NCBI GenBank assembly: GCA_932521025.1 | Contig: OW051468.1 | Location: 186,064-250,063, forward strand | Direction of reading: 5' to 3' | DNA length: 64,000 nucleotides | Source: Oscheius onirici | Taxonomy: Eukaryota > Nematoda > Chromadorea > Rhabditida > Rhabditidae | Part shown: positions 45,215 to 56,100 of the stretch, in pieces | How positions within the stretch are numbered: the first letter of the stretch is position 1 | Layout: every line of letters begins with the position of its first letter | The notes under the pieces: generated by a model | Database searches by the model: none | Seen by the model: only the letters and a program-made list of their open reading frames with translations | What the model was told of the DNA's origin: nothing | Translations under genes and position numbers: made by a program

Positions 45215-48066
45215 ATGCCCGGTACAGACGATGCCGATAACAATGGTAGGTGTTTCCTTTTTTTTTTTGGCAAAAACATAATTTTCAGCCGACGTGGCCG
45301 TCTTAGCGCGTCCGTCATCGCGCAGATCGACGCAAGACGAGCAAATTGACCTGGATTATGACGAGGAAAGCAATCACGGCGGCTCTATCGAAGTTACAGT
45401 GAGTTTTTGCTCTATTTTCTCAGAAAAGGTCATAAATTTCAGAATTCTGTCGACGAGAAGCCCGAAGGAGTGCCGGAAGAGAAGGAAGAAGGCGAGCTGG
45501 AAGATGGAGAGCTCAGCTCCAGCGACGAGGAGCCAGAGCCGGTCAAGCAAAATGCTAAACAACCAATTTCGGTAAGTTTACAAGCACTTTTCTTGTTTAA
45601 AAAATGGTTGACTTCACACCTTTTTGTTACTTCTAGGTTCGAATTTCGTTTCCTGAGAGCAGAACAGCTTGTCCGGTTGGTTTTTGCGTTGTGAGACGGC
45701 TCTCTTCAACTATTTTCAAGCAAAATGGACTAAAACTCGATTTCAGAATGGATCTCCTCCACGCGGCAAAACTAGAATCACAGCTCCAAGCACGGCAAAG
45801 CCCAACGAGACGGCCTGGGAGCGTGGGCTTCGAGAGGCACGAGATGCGCTGCGACGAGCCAACAAAGTCAGAGAAGAGCCCGATTTTGAGAAGAAGCGCC
45901 TCGTCGCGGCACCGCCACTGAGAAGAAGCAGCAGAAATAACACCGATTCAGACCATTCGCCGTCCCCGGGGTACGTTTTCTTTGCGTGAAAATTACGCGG
46001 CGAAAGTGGTGAATAGGCAGCCGTGTGAATATAATGACAGTGTGTCGAAATGTGAAGGGAATGTTTATCGATTTGCCAAAGAATAGCTCGAATTTTTATT
46101 CGGAAATTAATACACTACTTTTCTGAGCGTGTATTTACTGTCAGACAGCTACGCTGTTGTAGCCACAGACTCGACAGTTAGACAGCCACATCGTGGTTTA
46201 CCGAAAATTCAATCAGCAAAATCCAGCTAAATTCTAATGTTTCAGACCTCGTCGCAAGAACCATTCTCGTAGCGGCTCCCCGCGTGGAATTCCCTCTCTT
46301 CTTGACATCCGGACCTCGCCGCCGTTGCCGCCACGTCGTCTTCCGCCCAAAGGTATTTTTTAAACAGCTTTCTGCATGTTTTGTGTGTCGTAACTACATT
46401 AACTTTGTCCCTTGCTTGTTGTGTCGTAACCCTCCACTGACCCTCGCACTAGAACGCCGAGCTCACACCCCGATTCGAGAGCCGCACCTTCGTCCAATTC
46501 GTCGTCGTTCACCGTCCTACAGATCACGTTCGCGCTCACGCACTCCACTCACCTATCCCACAACATCGCCACTTTCTCGAAGACGTCATGCTATCGGTTT
46601 GTTCACCTTGTGTTTAATCTCTATTCGTTTCGCTGTTGTTTTCGGTGAGCTTTGCTTCTTTCTGGCTAAAAATAACCTAAAAATAGAAACATTTCGGTGG
46701 TCTGGCTACATTTTAACGAAAATAACCCCCAAAATTGCAGATCTCGGCCCTCAGGTTATCTATCCGAACGGCAGGCCCTGTCCGAAGCGAGAAGGAGGTC
46801 CCGAGAGAAATCGGGACAAGAGAAGAGACCCGTCACCACGTAACCGTGATCGTCATGATAGAAATGGAGCTGATAGGACGGGAAGAGCTGGAACTAATGC
46901 CAGTCAGGAGCTGAGGAAGAATGAGAAAAAGTAAGGATTACTCGGTCTTTGGCGCGATTTTGCAACAGAGAATTCGTCCGGAAATAGCTTTGTCTTCGTC
47001 CAGTACCACTTTCAATTTTTAAATTTTTTAGGCTTACCGTAGTCAGTACATCGCCGATCAGCAGCGATTCGGACGACTCGACCAGAAAAGCTTCGAAAGG
47101 AGGCCGTAACGGCGAGTCCATCAGCGATCCATGGGCTCGCAGAAGGACGGCCGGAAATGACAGACGTCGTCGCAGAAGCTCCAGCTCATCGTCGGCTTCG
47201 AATTCCGACAGCAGCCGATCGACGATTCCCGGACGCCGAGGCAAGAAGAAAACGTCGCGATCCTCGTCCCGAAGCAGTTCCGATTCGTCCGATTCTGACA
47301 GTGATAACAAGAGGAAAAAGGTTGGTTTTTTGTAGTTTTTTGAGGAAAAAATATTCCAGAAAATTGCCAGAGAACGGTCTCCTCCTCGCGGCGATATCAG
47401 CGGCTTCCGTATTCCAAAAAAGAAGTCGGCCAGAAAGGAGGAAGATGCAGTTGAAGCCTTCTTTTCCAAGAAGAAATCGGTACTTTTTTAAATTTAGCGC
47501 CGAAAAACTTGATTTAGGACCTGCCAGCTGCATTCCGTAAACGTAGACGCGGTTCGGAGACGGGCAGCGGCAAGAAGGTCAAGATGGAAGAGGTCAGCGG
47601 CTCGGAATCGGACAGTTCGACCATGTCGAAGAGCAGGACGCCGCCTCCTTCTACCTCGGCTTTCAAGGGCAGAAAGAAGCCGAAGAGTCCGAGTCCGATT
47701 AGTGAGGACAGCGATGAAGGGTAGGTTTTTTGACCGTAGTTTTGAGGGAAAAGGTCCCTTTGATTTTTCTTCTGATCACAAGTTTGGGCAGTAAATAAAC
47801 AAGTTTCTTTCAGATCTCCACCACCAGCTCCACCCCGCGAACAGCTCGATGACATTTCTCCTCCTCCAGCAGCTCCTTCTTCACCGCCCGCTCCAATTCG
47901 CTCATCATCTGCAGGTACCTTCACCCTTCTTCCTTCAAAAAAGCTGCATTTAGAGTCAATGGATCAGGATGAAAAAGAGCGCCGCAAGCAGGAGCTTCTG
48001 GCCCAGCTTCGAGAGGTCGAAAACGAGCTGGCGAAGCGCCGAAACAGCGGTATTGTCCGCACTTAA
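45215..48066 (+). CDS. Arg/Ser-rich nuclear protein, possibly ZC3H18-like
   Basis: Eleven exons join in frame to 599 aa: 45215-45245, 45289-45398, 45443-45571, 45747-45970, 46246-46352, 46453-46596, 46741-46930, 47032-47320, 47360-47479, 47518-47720, 47814-48066. The protein is low complexity: acidic EEKEEGELEDGELSSSDEEP, conserved-looking NETAWERGLREARDALRRAN, RS-rich RRRSPSYRSRSRSRTP, DLGPQVIYPNGRPCPKREGG, Ser/Arg runs, and a terminal helix ERRKQELLAQLREVENELAK. The EEGELEDGE block and terminal helix resemble ZC3H18/NHN1, but no CCCH finger is visible, so the link is weak. A nuclear RNA-processing role is inference. A 39-nt intron-like segment at 47915-47953 is open in frame and could be retained. 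A TTTTCAG acceptor is 25 nt before the ATG. POP4 follows 485 nt downstream. Confidence 0.82.
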
Positions 48067-48399
48067 AATTCTCCCTCTTACTTGTGTGTGATTTCTTACC
48101 GGTTTTACGCGTATAATTGCCTCCTTCCAGCTTTCATTTATCGCTAGAAAAATGTTAACGTTTTATTCTCCTTTCTTACCTTTTTCTAGTCTAAAACCCC
48201 ACCATAATTTTTCCTACTTCGTGTAATAAGATTGTATTGATCCTGTGATACGTTTACCCCCGTTTTTATTGGTCTATTTTCTGGGTATCTTTTTACGCTA
48301 TTCTATAGTAAGAGCAGCCTCTAATTTTCCTCTTTTGCCCAGCAAAAATGTTAGTTTTATGTCGATAATAACTTCCAAATTAAATCACAGAATGTTGTT

Positions 48400-48405
48400 A
48401 ATAAA
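48400..48405 (+). terminator. Poly(A) signal, RS-rich protein gene
   Basis: AATAAA 334 nt after the stop. A second AATAAA at 48518-48523 lies only 20 nt before the POP4 trans-splice acceptor. Confidence 0.45.
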
Positions 48406-48551
48406 TGTATTTATTGGGAGATTTGTCATGTTCGTGAACAACTGAGGGCTTTTCCAGCTAGAAATGTACTTTTGAAGATTCGACAAGTTTTACTGGAAAA
48501 AATTGGTGAAAAAAGCCAATAAACAAATCGGTAAATTTTTCAGCTAAAGAG

Positions 48552-49456
48552 ATGTCCAAATTAGAAGAGCACAGCGGTGTCGTGCCGTTGGACAAGTCAC
48601 ACAAGCACAAGAGGAATTCTCGTCGTCAGAAGAAGACAAACTTCGTGCGCGGAAAGCTGTCGTCAGAGGACAAAAAATCAATCAAATATGCCCAAATTGA
48701 GCCGATCTATCAAATGTGGTGCGACTATTTCACGGATCTCGTAGGCGATGTTAATAGGCCGCTGGACGATCGAATGCTCAAGGTTTTCCAGATTTTTCTA
48801 CTTTTTATCGATAAATTTAGGCAGATTACCACGGAGCCATGTTCATGGTCACAGAAGCCAACAACCCGACGATGATCGGCTTGACGGGAATTGTGCTGAT
48901 GGAGACGCGGCACACGTTTCAGATTGTCACAAAGGAAGACAAGTATTTAGGTTTGTTTTGTTCTTAAAAAGACGATTAAATTGAGCCAAACGCTGCTATT
49001 CTATCGAATTTTGAGCCAGAATTATCCTTCTGCGTAAATTGAATTAATTGGACCAAGTTCGATTGAAAAACAACAATTTGCAGCAAAAAAATCCACAAGA
49101 CTGATGAGGTCAAATGGGCCTTTGAATGGTTTCAGAAGGACATGATATTAGCGTTCTTCTCAAGGCAAAAACAAAAAAAAACTTTGCGGAACCGAATCCG
49201 GGTAGTTCGAGCAGCAGTCCAGCACGCTGCCACTGCACCATGTGCGAAAGAGGCTGGCAAAGTACTGCTCCAAAATGCACGAAAAACTAAATTCTTAATC
49301 TTCTGTTTTTCAGTGATTCCAAAGCAAGGCAGCGTCTTCCAATTCGTCCTGGCCGGTCGAGTCTTTACCGTCTTCGGCGACGCCATGAGATACAAGCCGC
49401 ATCTTCGAGGCAAGAAGCAACGTCTTCGCGGAGCTCTGCCCCTTTTCCTGCGATAG
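48552..49456 (+). CDS. POP4: RNase P/MRP subunit POP4 (Rpp29)
   Basis: A protein subunit of nuclear RNase P and RNase MRP, needed for 5' tRNA and pre-rRNA processing (C. elegans POPL-4). Exons: 48552-48782, 48821-48950, 49314-49456, giving 167 aa. Features: basic N-terminus (SHKHKRNSRRQKKTNF), the helix before the barrel (YAQIEPIYQMWCDYFTDLV), and the Rpp29 Sm-like barrel (ADYHGAMFMVTEANNPTMIG, LTGIVLMETRHTFQIVTKED, VIPKQGSVFQFVLAGRVFTV), closing with LRGALPLFLR. It is shorter than human (220 aa), mainly in the N-terminus. A TTTTTCAG acceptor lies 8 nt before the ATG. The upstream gene on the same strand makes an operon possible. Confidence 0.93.
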
Positions 49457-49489
49457 TTTTCCACCCACTTTTTGTACATTTTTGTTAAG

Positions 49490-49495
49490 TTTATT
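49490..49495 (-). terminator. Poly(A) signal, small membrane protein gene
   Basis: AATAAA on the minus strand 61 nt after that gene's stop and only 34 nt beyond the POP4 stop. Confidence 0.45.
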
Positions 49496-49540
49496 ACATA
49501 AAATCTGCTGATATGTTCGTTGCCCCGTATTTTTCATCAC

Positions 49541-49546
49541 AATAAA
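49541..49546 (+). terminator. Poly(A) signal, POP4
   Basis: AATAAA 85 nt after the POP4 stop, just before the convergent gene's stop at 49556. The two 3' UTRs should overlap. Confidence 0.55.
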
Positions 49547-49555
49547 GCTAAAAAG

Positions 49556-50403
49556 CTATTGAGCACAAGTAGAAGTCGAAATAGTGTCCAAATCTTCAGC
49601 CAAAGTGACCTTTTCACCCGGATCGGCTCGCCCAAGCCTCTTGTAAAACATTTTGTAGGCGATTAGCATAGAAATTAGGGCCACGAGGAGGCAGGCGAGG
49701 AGTAAGAGGCCTAAAAGAGCAATAATTTATAGGACTGAAACTTACCGATTGCTGTACAAAACCGTGCCAAGACCTGGGGATCGATGTTCAGATTGGAAAA
49801 GGTCTCTTTACAGTCGTTGCCGAAGAGCTTATAGCCTTCACAACATTCAGCCATCTCACTGGCTATCAAAGCGTCATTTACGGAAGAGATTCGGTACCTG
49901 GAAGGGAGATTTTTCTGAGAACGCGAAGAAAATAATGGGATACGGCCTGGAATGCCAATCAGGAAACCAGAAAAGGTTCGAAAAGTGGGACTGTCCAAGA
50001 ACAGTACCATGGCCGTGAGAAATAGGAGAAACCACCGAGGAGACAAAAGGAGAGCTCGTTCAGTTCAGACGAATCTTCTACGGTAATTTTTCATCAACCT
50101 TATCCATTTCTTAGATTACTTACAATTAGGCTGATAAATTGGGAGAATGAACTAGAGAGGGCTTCTGACAGGACTCAGAAGGAAATAGAAAGGGGGAGAG
50201 GCAGTGAGACTAAGAATAACTAAAGAATCTGAAGAGTCTCAAAATCCAGGAAAAGAGGCGATACTATGGCAGAAGTAGACAAGATCAGGGAGAGTAAAGA
50301 CTCTCAAAAGAACCCACCTCCTTCCATCCAGACACCGTATACTGTCTTGTGGCACGTTCCGAGCAGCTGCCGTCGTTGCTGAGCACAGTAGTTGAAAGAT
50401 CAT
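49556..50403 (-). CDS. Small single-pass membrane protein, Cys-containing ectodomain
   Basis: Three exons join in phase to 130 aa: 50403-50318, 49897-49746, 49710-49556. A short start (MIFQLLCSATTAAARNVPQD) could act as a weak signal peptide. The ectodomain has SIRCLDGRRYRI and ECCEGYKLFGNDCKE; the CC-x-GY-x6-C spacing resembles the end of an EMI or EGF-like module. One hydrophobic segment follows (GLLLLACLLVALISMLIAYK), then a basic stop (FYKRLGRAD) and a 30-residue tail, so a type I topology is likely. The start is supported by a GGTTTCAG acceptor 7 nt upstream. I do not recognise the family. Confidence 0.65.
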
Positions 50404-50824
50404 GCTGTGTCTGAAACCCGTTTCTTCAGAGAAAACCTATCAAAACATTCGGGGGTAAAAGAAGGCGCGTGCGCGAAAAAGACGGCAACAAAAAGTGAGA
50501 ATTGGTGTGGAAGGTCATGCGCCTCGAAATATAGGGGGAGAGAGTAAACCGGGTGGCGGCTGCAGCATCTCTTAGCCATTTCCATGACGCATGTGACGGA
50601 AGAAGAAAGGGCGAAACCGGAGGGACAAAACGGGTATCTGGATCTCGGACAATTAGTACGAGACTAATTTATGGATTATTCTGAAGGAGAAGGACAGTGT
50701 CACATGTGAGAGTTTGACCAATGGGTACACGGAAATAACCAGTTCTGTATAGGGGGGGGGGGGGAATAATCTGACCAGACATCGGAACAGTGGGTGGGAT
50801 TGAAAAGGAAAAAAGTCTGTAGTT

Positions 50825-51165
50825 TAGAGACTGAAAGAGAGACGGTGACAGGACAGAGGGACAGAGGTACTGAAAGTCAGAGGGACAGAGGTTGAGAGAC
50901 AGAGGGATAGAGGGTCAGGGAGACAGAGAGACAGAGTCAGAAAGACAAAGGGACAGAGTTGGAGTTGGTCAGAGAGACAGAGAGTGAGAGGGAACCAGAG
51001 AGACAGAGGCTGAGGGACAGAGAGACAGAGGGACTGAAAGTCAGAGAGACATGATAAAGTAACAGGGAGACAGAGAGACAGAGGCTGAGGGCCAAGGTGA
51101 TAAATGGTCAGAGGGACAGGGAGACAGAGTGACATGGAGACACAGAGACAGTGACAGGGAAAAAA
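50825..51165 (+). repeat. Degenerate GACAGAG purine repeat
   Basis: About 340 bp of GACAGAG, GGGACAG, GAGACAG and GTCAGAG units. The minus strand reads as a long Ser/Leu/Cys-rich open frame, an artefact of the repeat. Confidence 0.92.
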
Positions 51166-51839
51166 ATGGAATATTAGTAGAGACAGCGCCTGTGAGGCTA
51201 ATAAGGCCATGTCAGTAGATTGCGATAAAGAATGCCCGTCGATTAGCCAAGCATAACTATAGGTTTCCCTCAAGAGACTCAGGTATTTGATCCCGCTAGT
51301 CAATTTCAAAAAGATCGAGTTGGCGTGGGAAGCACCGTCGGCTATACAAATAGGCTTCCAGAGAGAGAGAGGGGGATACGCCCACACACAAACACAAAAG
51401 AGACTCTCTCCCGCACTGACCAGCAACGGAAACCGGAAAAATTGAATAGCACAATGCCGCGATGTCGCCTGGCAACAAAATTTTGAAACCACCCAAGCCC
51501 GTCTCCCGCGTTTATTGTCAAAGCCATGACAACTAATAATGGAAACGAAATCATATTGTGATAGAAATGTGAAAAAAGGGAAAAAGCATGAAGGGGGCTT
51601 GCTCTCTGAAACAGGCAGTCTGCAAATATTATACGATAAGAGCATAGAGGGAATGCCAATGTCATCCGGAGACTGGACTGATAGCATTTTTTTTTGGTTG
51701 AACGATCGTCTGTTTTTCGTTCAATGAACGGAATAGAGGCAGAGGGGCAGAGATCCTATTGTATTAAATTTGGCTATGAAAAGTTAGTCCTGAGGGGGAG
51801 GTAGTCACAGGTGGATTCTTATATAAAACCCCCGGTCCA

Positions 51840-52300
51840 GTGAAAGCAGCTTTCGAGCTCCTTCCGACCTCCTTCGGGAAGTGTTGGAGGAAAGTACGGA
51901 GCCCATTGACTCTGGTGATTCGCAGACCATGATCGTGCGAGTTTAGCGAAGTAGGTCTGGCAGAAAACTGATGTAGGGAACTATAGTCCAATTTTTACGG
52001 AGCATTTCTGAACCTTTAAAAAATTCGCTGCGAGACCCGTATAACATGCAAACCATGGATACTCAGCCAAAATTACGCAGCCAAAACTTGAATTTGCCCT
52101 AAAAATTTGAATTTGGTCGGCTGAGTATCCAACGTTTGCATGCTATACGGGTCTCGCAGCGAACTTTTTAAAGGCCCAGAAATTCTCCGTAAAAAATTGG
52201 ACGGACTATATACTGCTTTTGGTAGAAGCTCTGGCTTGACTTTTTGTCAGGTGTCAGAACTTTTTTTGGATCAGTCTGGTTCAGTTGGCTTACGGTGAAA
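51840..52300 (+). repeat. Dispersed repeat F, occupied copy
   Basis: Segments on both sides of the foldback at 51982-52210 match an uninterrupted stretch at 62610-62815. On the left are AGTGTTGGAGGAAAGT, GATTCGCAGACCATGA and GGTCTGGCAGAA; on the right, TTTGGTAGAAGCTCTGGCTT and TTTTTTTGGATCAGTCTGG. The nature of F itself is unknown. Confidence 0.7.
51982..52210. mobile_element. TATAGTCC-ended foldback MITE, inserted in repeat F
   Basis: A 229-bp element with inverted ends TATAGTCCAATTTTTACGGA and AATTGGACGGACTATA, and arms carrying TTCGCTGCGAGACCCGTATA and TATACGGGTCTCGCAGCGAA. The core has GGATACTCAGCCAAAATT facing GGCTGAGTATCCAACGTTTG. Non-coding. Confidence 0.85.
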
Positions 52301-53138
52301 AATACAGTTCATCAGAGGGACAGAGAGTCAAAGAGAAATACAAATTGAAACACTCTGAAAGGGGGTCCTCGAAAATTCGATCCCAGTGTCGGGTTTCCTC
52401 TCCAGCACCCCTTGTTGCTTTGTATTGAGGGGCGGGATATTTGCCATTTGAATTAGGTCGTCAAATTGGGGAAATGGTCTAAAATATCAAAACGTTTAAA
52501 GCTGTCAAATAGCGAGAGAAGATCTGTTTGATCTTTCAAGTGACACCGTCAAGAGAGCACACACTGAGGGAGTGGCTCATAGTCTCCAGCAAAGAACAAG
52601 AGGACGGGAGAGAGGGAAAACCCAGTTGGGTCAACATGGCTTGGCTGCAGTTCAAGTAGGGTTTTTTGACGAGAGTTTTCGGCAAACAGTGACTCATGAT
52701 ACGCTATTTTTCAACGGGCTGTACATTCATCACAACATGGTTTGAAAGCAAGGTACTTTTTTTTACTCTTTGGTCTGAAAAATGTCTTTTGTTCATGGCC
52801 GATCCGCTCTCTTGTCCCGATCAGCCAAATAGTATTTCCTTCTGTCACTCGTGTCTCCCAAATATTCTGAAACCTTTGATGTTCAATCAAAAAAAAATCT
52901 TCATCCAATACCTCGTTCTGCCGCGGATTTTAGACTCCACTTACACTCTGTTTCAATCACCCCCTGTTCCTCCAAAGAAACCACCAAAGTCATAAGAACC
53001 CTTCGTGCACTTGCTTTTCCTGTTTCGTCTTGTTAAATACTAATTGCGCGCACAAATTTCTCTGATTTATCCTCAATTGGAACTGCAGACAGAAACAGAC
53101 AGAAAAACGAGAGAAAATATAAAATGCATTACGTACTG

Positions 53139-53144
53139 TTTATT
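53139..53144 (-). terminator. Poly(A) signal overlapping stop codon, kinase-kelch gene
   Basis: On the minus strand the stop TAA is part of TCCTAATAAAC, so AATAAA starts within the stop codon. Confidence 0.5.
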
Positions 53145-56100
53145 AGGATTCCAGGATATACTTAGCTAAACAGCCTGAAACTGTCACTGTCGTCGCTCTA
53201 TGTACACAATAGGGCATGTAATGTTCTTTATTCCATGTCGTTCCATTGAAACATTCCACGCTGTTTGTATTCATTGAACCTGTCATAGATATCGTATGGT
53301 AGTCATTGCCTCCAGCGGCGATCACAGAATCTCCGGACGTAAAAATTGCGGCGTCACTACGATCGAACCTCATCGACGGCAACTTCTTGCATGTTTCTCC
53401 CGTTCCTCCTTCAAAATTTGTAACAAAAATCTTTCCAGATTCGCCACGGAAAAATAGTTCTTCTTTGTAAACGACAACGTTAAAGCTATCGCCAAGTTGT
53501 GGTGGGTTGACATTGAGTATCCAATTTATCCACTTGTTCTGTGTGATGTCGTAGTATGTGACGAATATTGGAGTACGAAAGTTTTTTCCCAGGACGTAAA
53601 TCTTGTCACGGTAAACAATTGCCGAATGTATTGGGAAAGTAATTTCCAAATTCCTGCAAACGAATTATATCATAATTTTTGGTCATAATTTTTGATTCGA
53701 ATGCGCTAGAGAGCTGTTTCAAGAACCAAAAGAACAGGCAAAACTAGCTCTATTTGGCCATGTAAAGAGTTCAGAAGTCATAGTTCAAAAATTTTGAGTA
53801 CCAGTCAAAAAGACGAAATATATTTTTATAACTTGGCAAGCGCACATCCCACGCGATTTTAAAAATTCTGACTGCAGTTTTGTGGGAAAAATATTTTCTG
53901 GAAATCGGGTCTCGACTGAGAACTTTATCAAAGCTCACAAAACTGTGCTGTCAGAATTTTTAAAATCACGTGGTATGTGCGCTTGCAAAGTTATAAATAA
54001 CGTTTTTGCGTTGTAAATTTCGTCTTTTTGACTGGTACTCAAAAATTTTGTACTATGACTTCTGATCTCTACACATACACAAATAAAGCTAATTTTGACT
54101 GTTCTTTTGGTTTTTGAAACAGCTCTCTAGCGCATTTGGATCAAAAGTTATGACCGAGTTGGACAACATCTGTGGGCCAACCTGATAGAACAACAATTTT
54201 CAAAAGCTCACGCTAATTCCGTCCATGTGTCATCGAAAGGATCATATGTAAACACCGTATTTTGAAATTTGAGATCAAAATCACGTCCTCCAATGACGTA
54301 AATTTTGCCCCTGTATGCGACACATCTAGTAGAAATGCAGTCGCGACCTCTTGGAAGACCGGCCAGTTTTTTCCAAGATTTGGTTTCGCGGTCCAGCTTG
54401 AAAAGGAAAGTGCCACGAACGTAGACAACGCCTAATCGATGACAACCGCCGATGACATATAGCTCTCCATCAAGAACAACAGCTCCATGACCCCAAACGT
54501 CATGCGGAAGTTTCAAGTCCAGCTCTTTCCAGGATTTTGTCTTGTGCTCGTAGGACAGAATGGTATTTATTTCTTGCGAATTCTCGCGAAAGCCACCAAG
54601 GAGCAAAGTCTGAAAAGTAGCAACGTATTTGTTCTTTTAAACGCGAGTCGTGTTAGGCTTGGGCTACGAACCAGACTTGCTCAAATGTATCAGTCTACGC
54701 GTCTTCTGGTTAAAAGAAATCCCTCTTATTAAAAGCTAAAGGTTTTTCGAACTTTTCATCCCCAAAACAACATAAAAATGTGATTCTGAGAGAAACTGTT
54801 TCATCGAAATTTTGAGAGGAATCCGGCTGCCACGTCCGTTTTTCGAACTAGTGACGTTTTCGATGATTTTGAGTCCCCTTTTGGTTTCGCCGTCTGAAGC
54901 AAAACAGACAAGTTTTGTCCTGTCGAGATAAGTCAGCTTTGAAAGTTGTGTTGTTTTGGAAAAGCTTCTTTGAAACAACGAAGGCAATTAGTCAGTTTTG
55001 AATAAAAAAAGGCAAGGGGAAGTCTGTTGATCTATGATGATAACTTCCAAGGATTGTTGGGTGGAAAAAACCAAGGAAAAGTGGGATAGATTCTCAGACG
55101 GGAAATATCTACCTCTAGCCCTGATAAGGGCGTGGCAAACCTTGTTATTAAAATACGTTAAAATCTAACGGAGCTTACCACTTTATTTTCATGATTGGCT
55201 GTATATACTGGGGAGCCTTTGACAGAGCTAGTGGAGACAGTAGACAAGGCTGAACCGATTGTGTTACCTGTCCAGCCCTGAAACTTACAGCGAGAGATTC
55301 CTGCCTTCCTGGTTTCGTCACTGACCAGATATTTGCCAAAATCGCCCTCAACAGTTACACAGCACATATTTTTGAGATTGAAAGGTAGACGCTGTTCGTT
55401 CTTCCAGGACTTTCCATTGAAAGTTTCGACGCTGTTCGACGTGTATCCCATGTAAAAACCACTTCGTTTTATGCCACCGGCAACGACGATAGCTTCGTCA
55501 CACACAAAAACAGCTGCATTTATCTTACAGCGGCTCATTGAAGGCAGTTTTTTGCAAGAGTCCTTCTCTCCTTCAATCACATCCGAAGAGAAGACCTTCT
55601 TATCAGATCCCAGAAAGACCATTTCGTTTTTGAAAGGTAGCGCTGCGAAAAAGTTTCCATTTTCTCGCGGGCAGCTCAGCGGCAAATAGGTCCATTTGTT
55701 CAAAGCTATGTCATAGTATCCAGCATCAATATGAAAGCCTATTTCAGCATTGTCGCCGAAAAAGTAGAGCTTGTTATTGTAAACAGCTGCTGCCTGTATG
55801 TTCCATCCTTCTTTAACATTTCTGGAAAAGGAAAATAGTCTATCCAAATTGAAAGTTTACTGGGGCTCCCTGCACTGAATTTTTCGCGGCGGGACAAAGC
55901 GCGCCAGTCCTCTAAATTTCTGCCTTTTTTTTTGATTTTTTTTGCGTTATATTGTCTTGCAAACACGGCTACCTATGTGCCTTTTCATCCACCAGAAGCA
56001 AAAAGCAACAAAAATAGTGAAATTGGAATAAAAACGAAGAAATGCCGCTGCTCAAATTTAAAGGACTGGTGCGATTGGTCCCGCTGCTAAAAATTCTACC

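Larger units (their letters stand above)
50404..53142. other. Intergenic, repeat-rich
   Basis: No gene recognised. It contains a G13 run (50752-50764), a long GACAGAG purine repeat (50825-51165), repeat F (51840-52300) with a foldback inserted in it, and otherwise AT-rich DNA. Confidence 0.6.

Noticed and set aside
50824-51687. 287-aa minus-strand frame rich in Ser, Leu and Cys
   Set aside because: It is the complement of the GACAGAG repeat.
54736-54987. 83-aa minus-strand frame in the intron between the two kelch propellers
   Set aside because: Including it would need splice sites that are not present in phase; direct joining of the flanking exons keeps frame.
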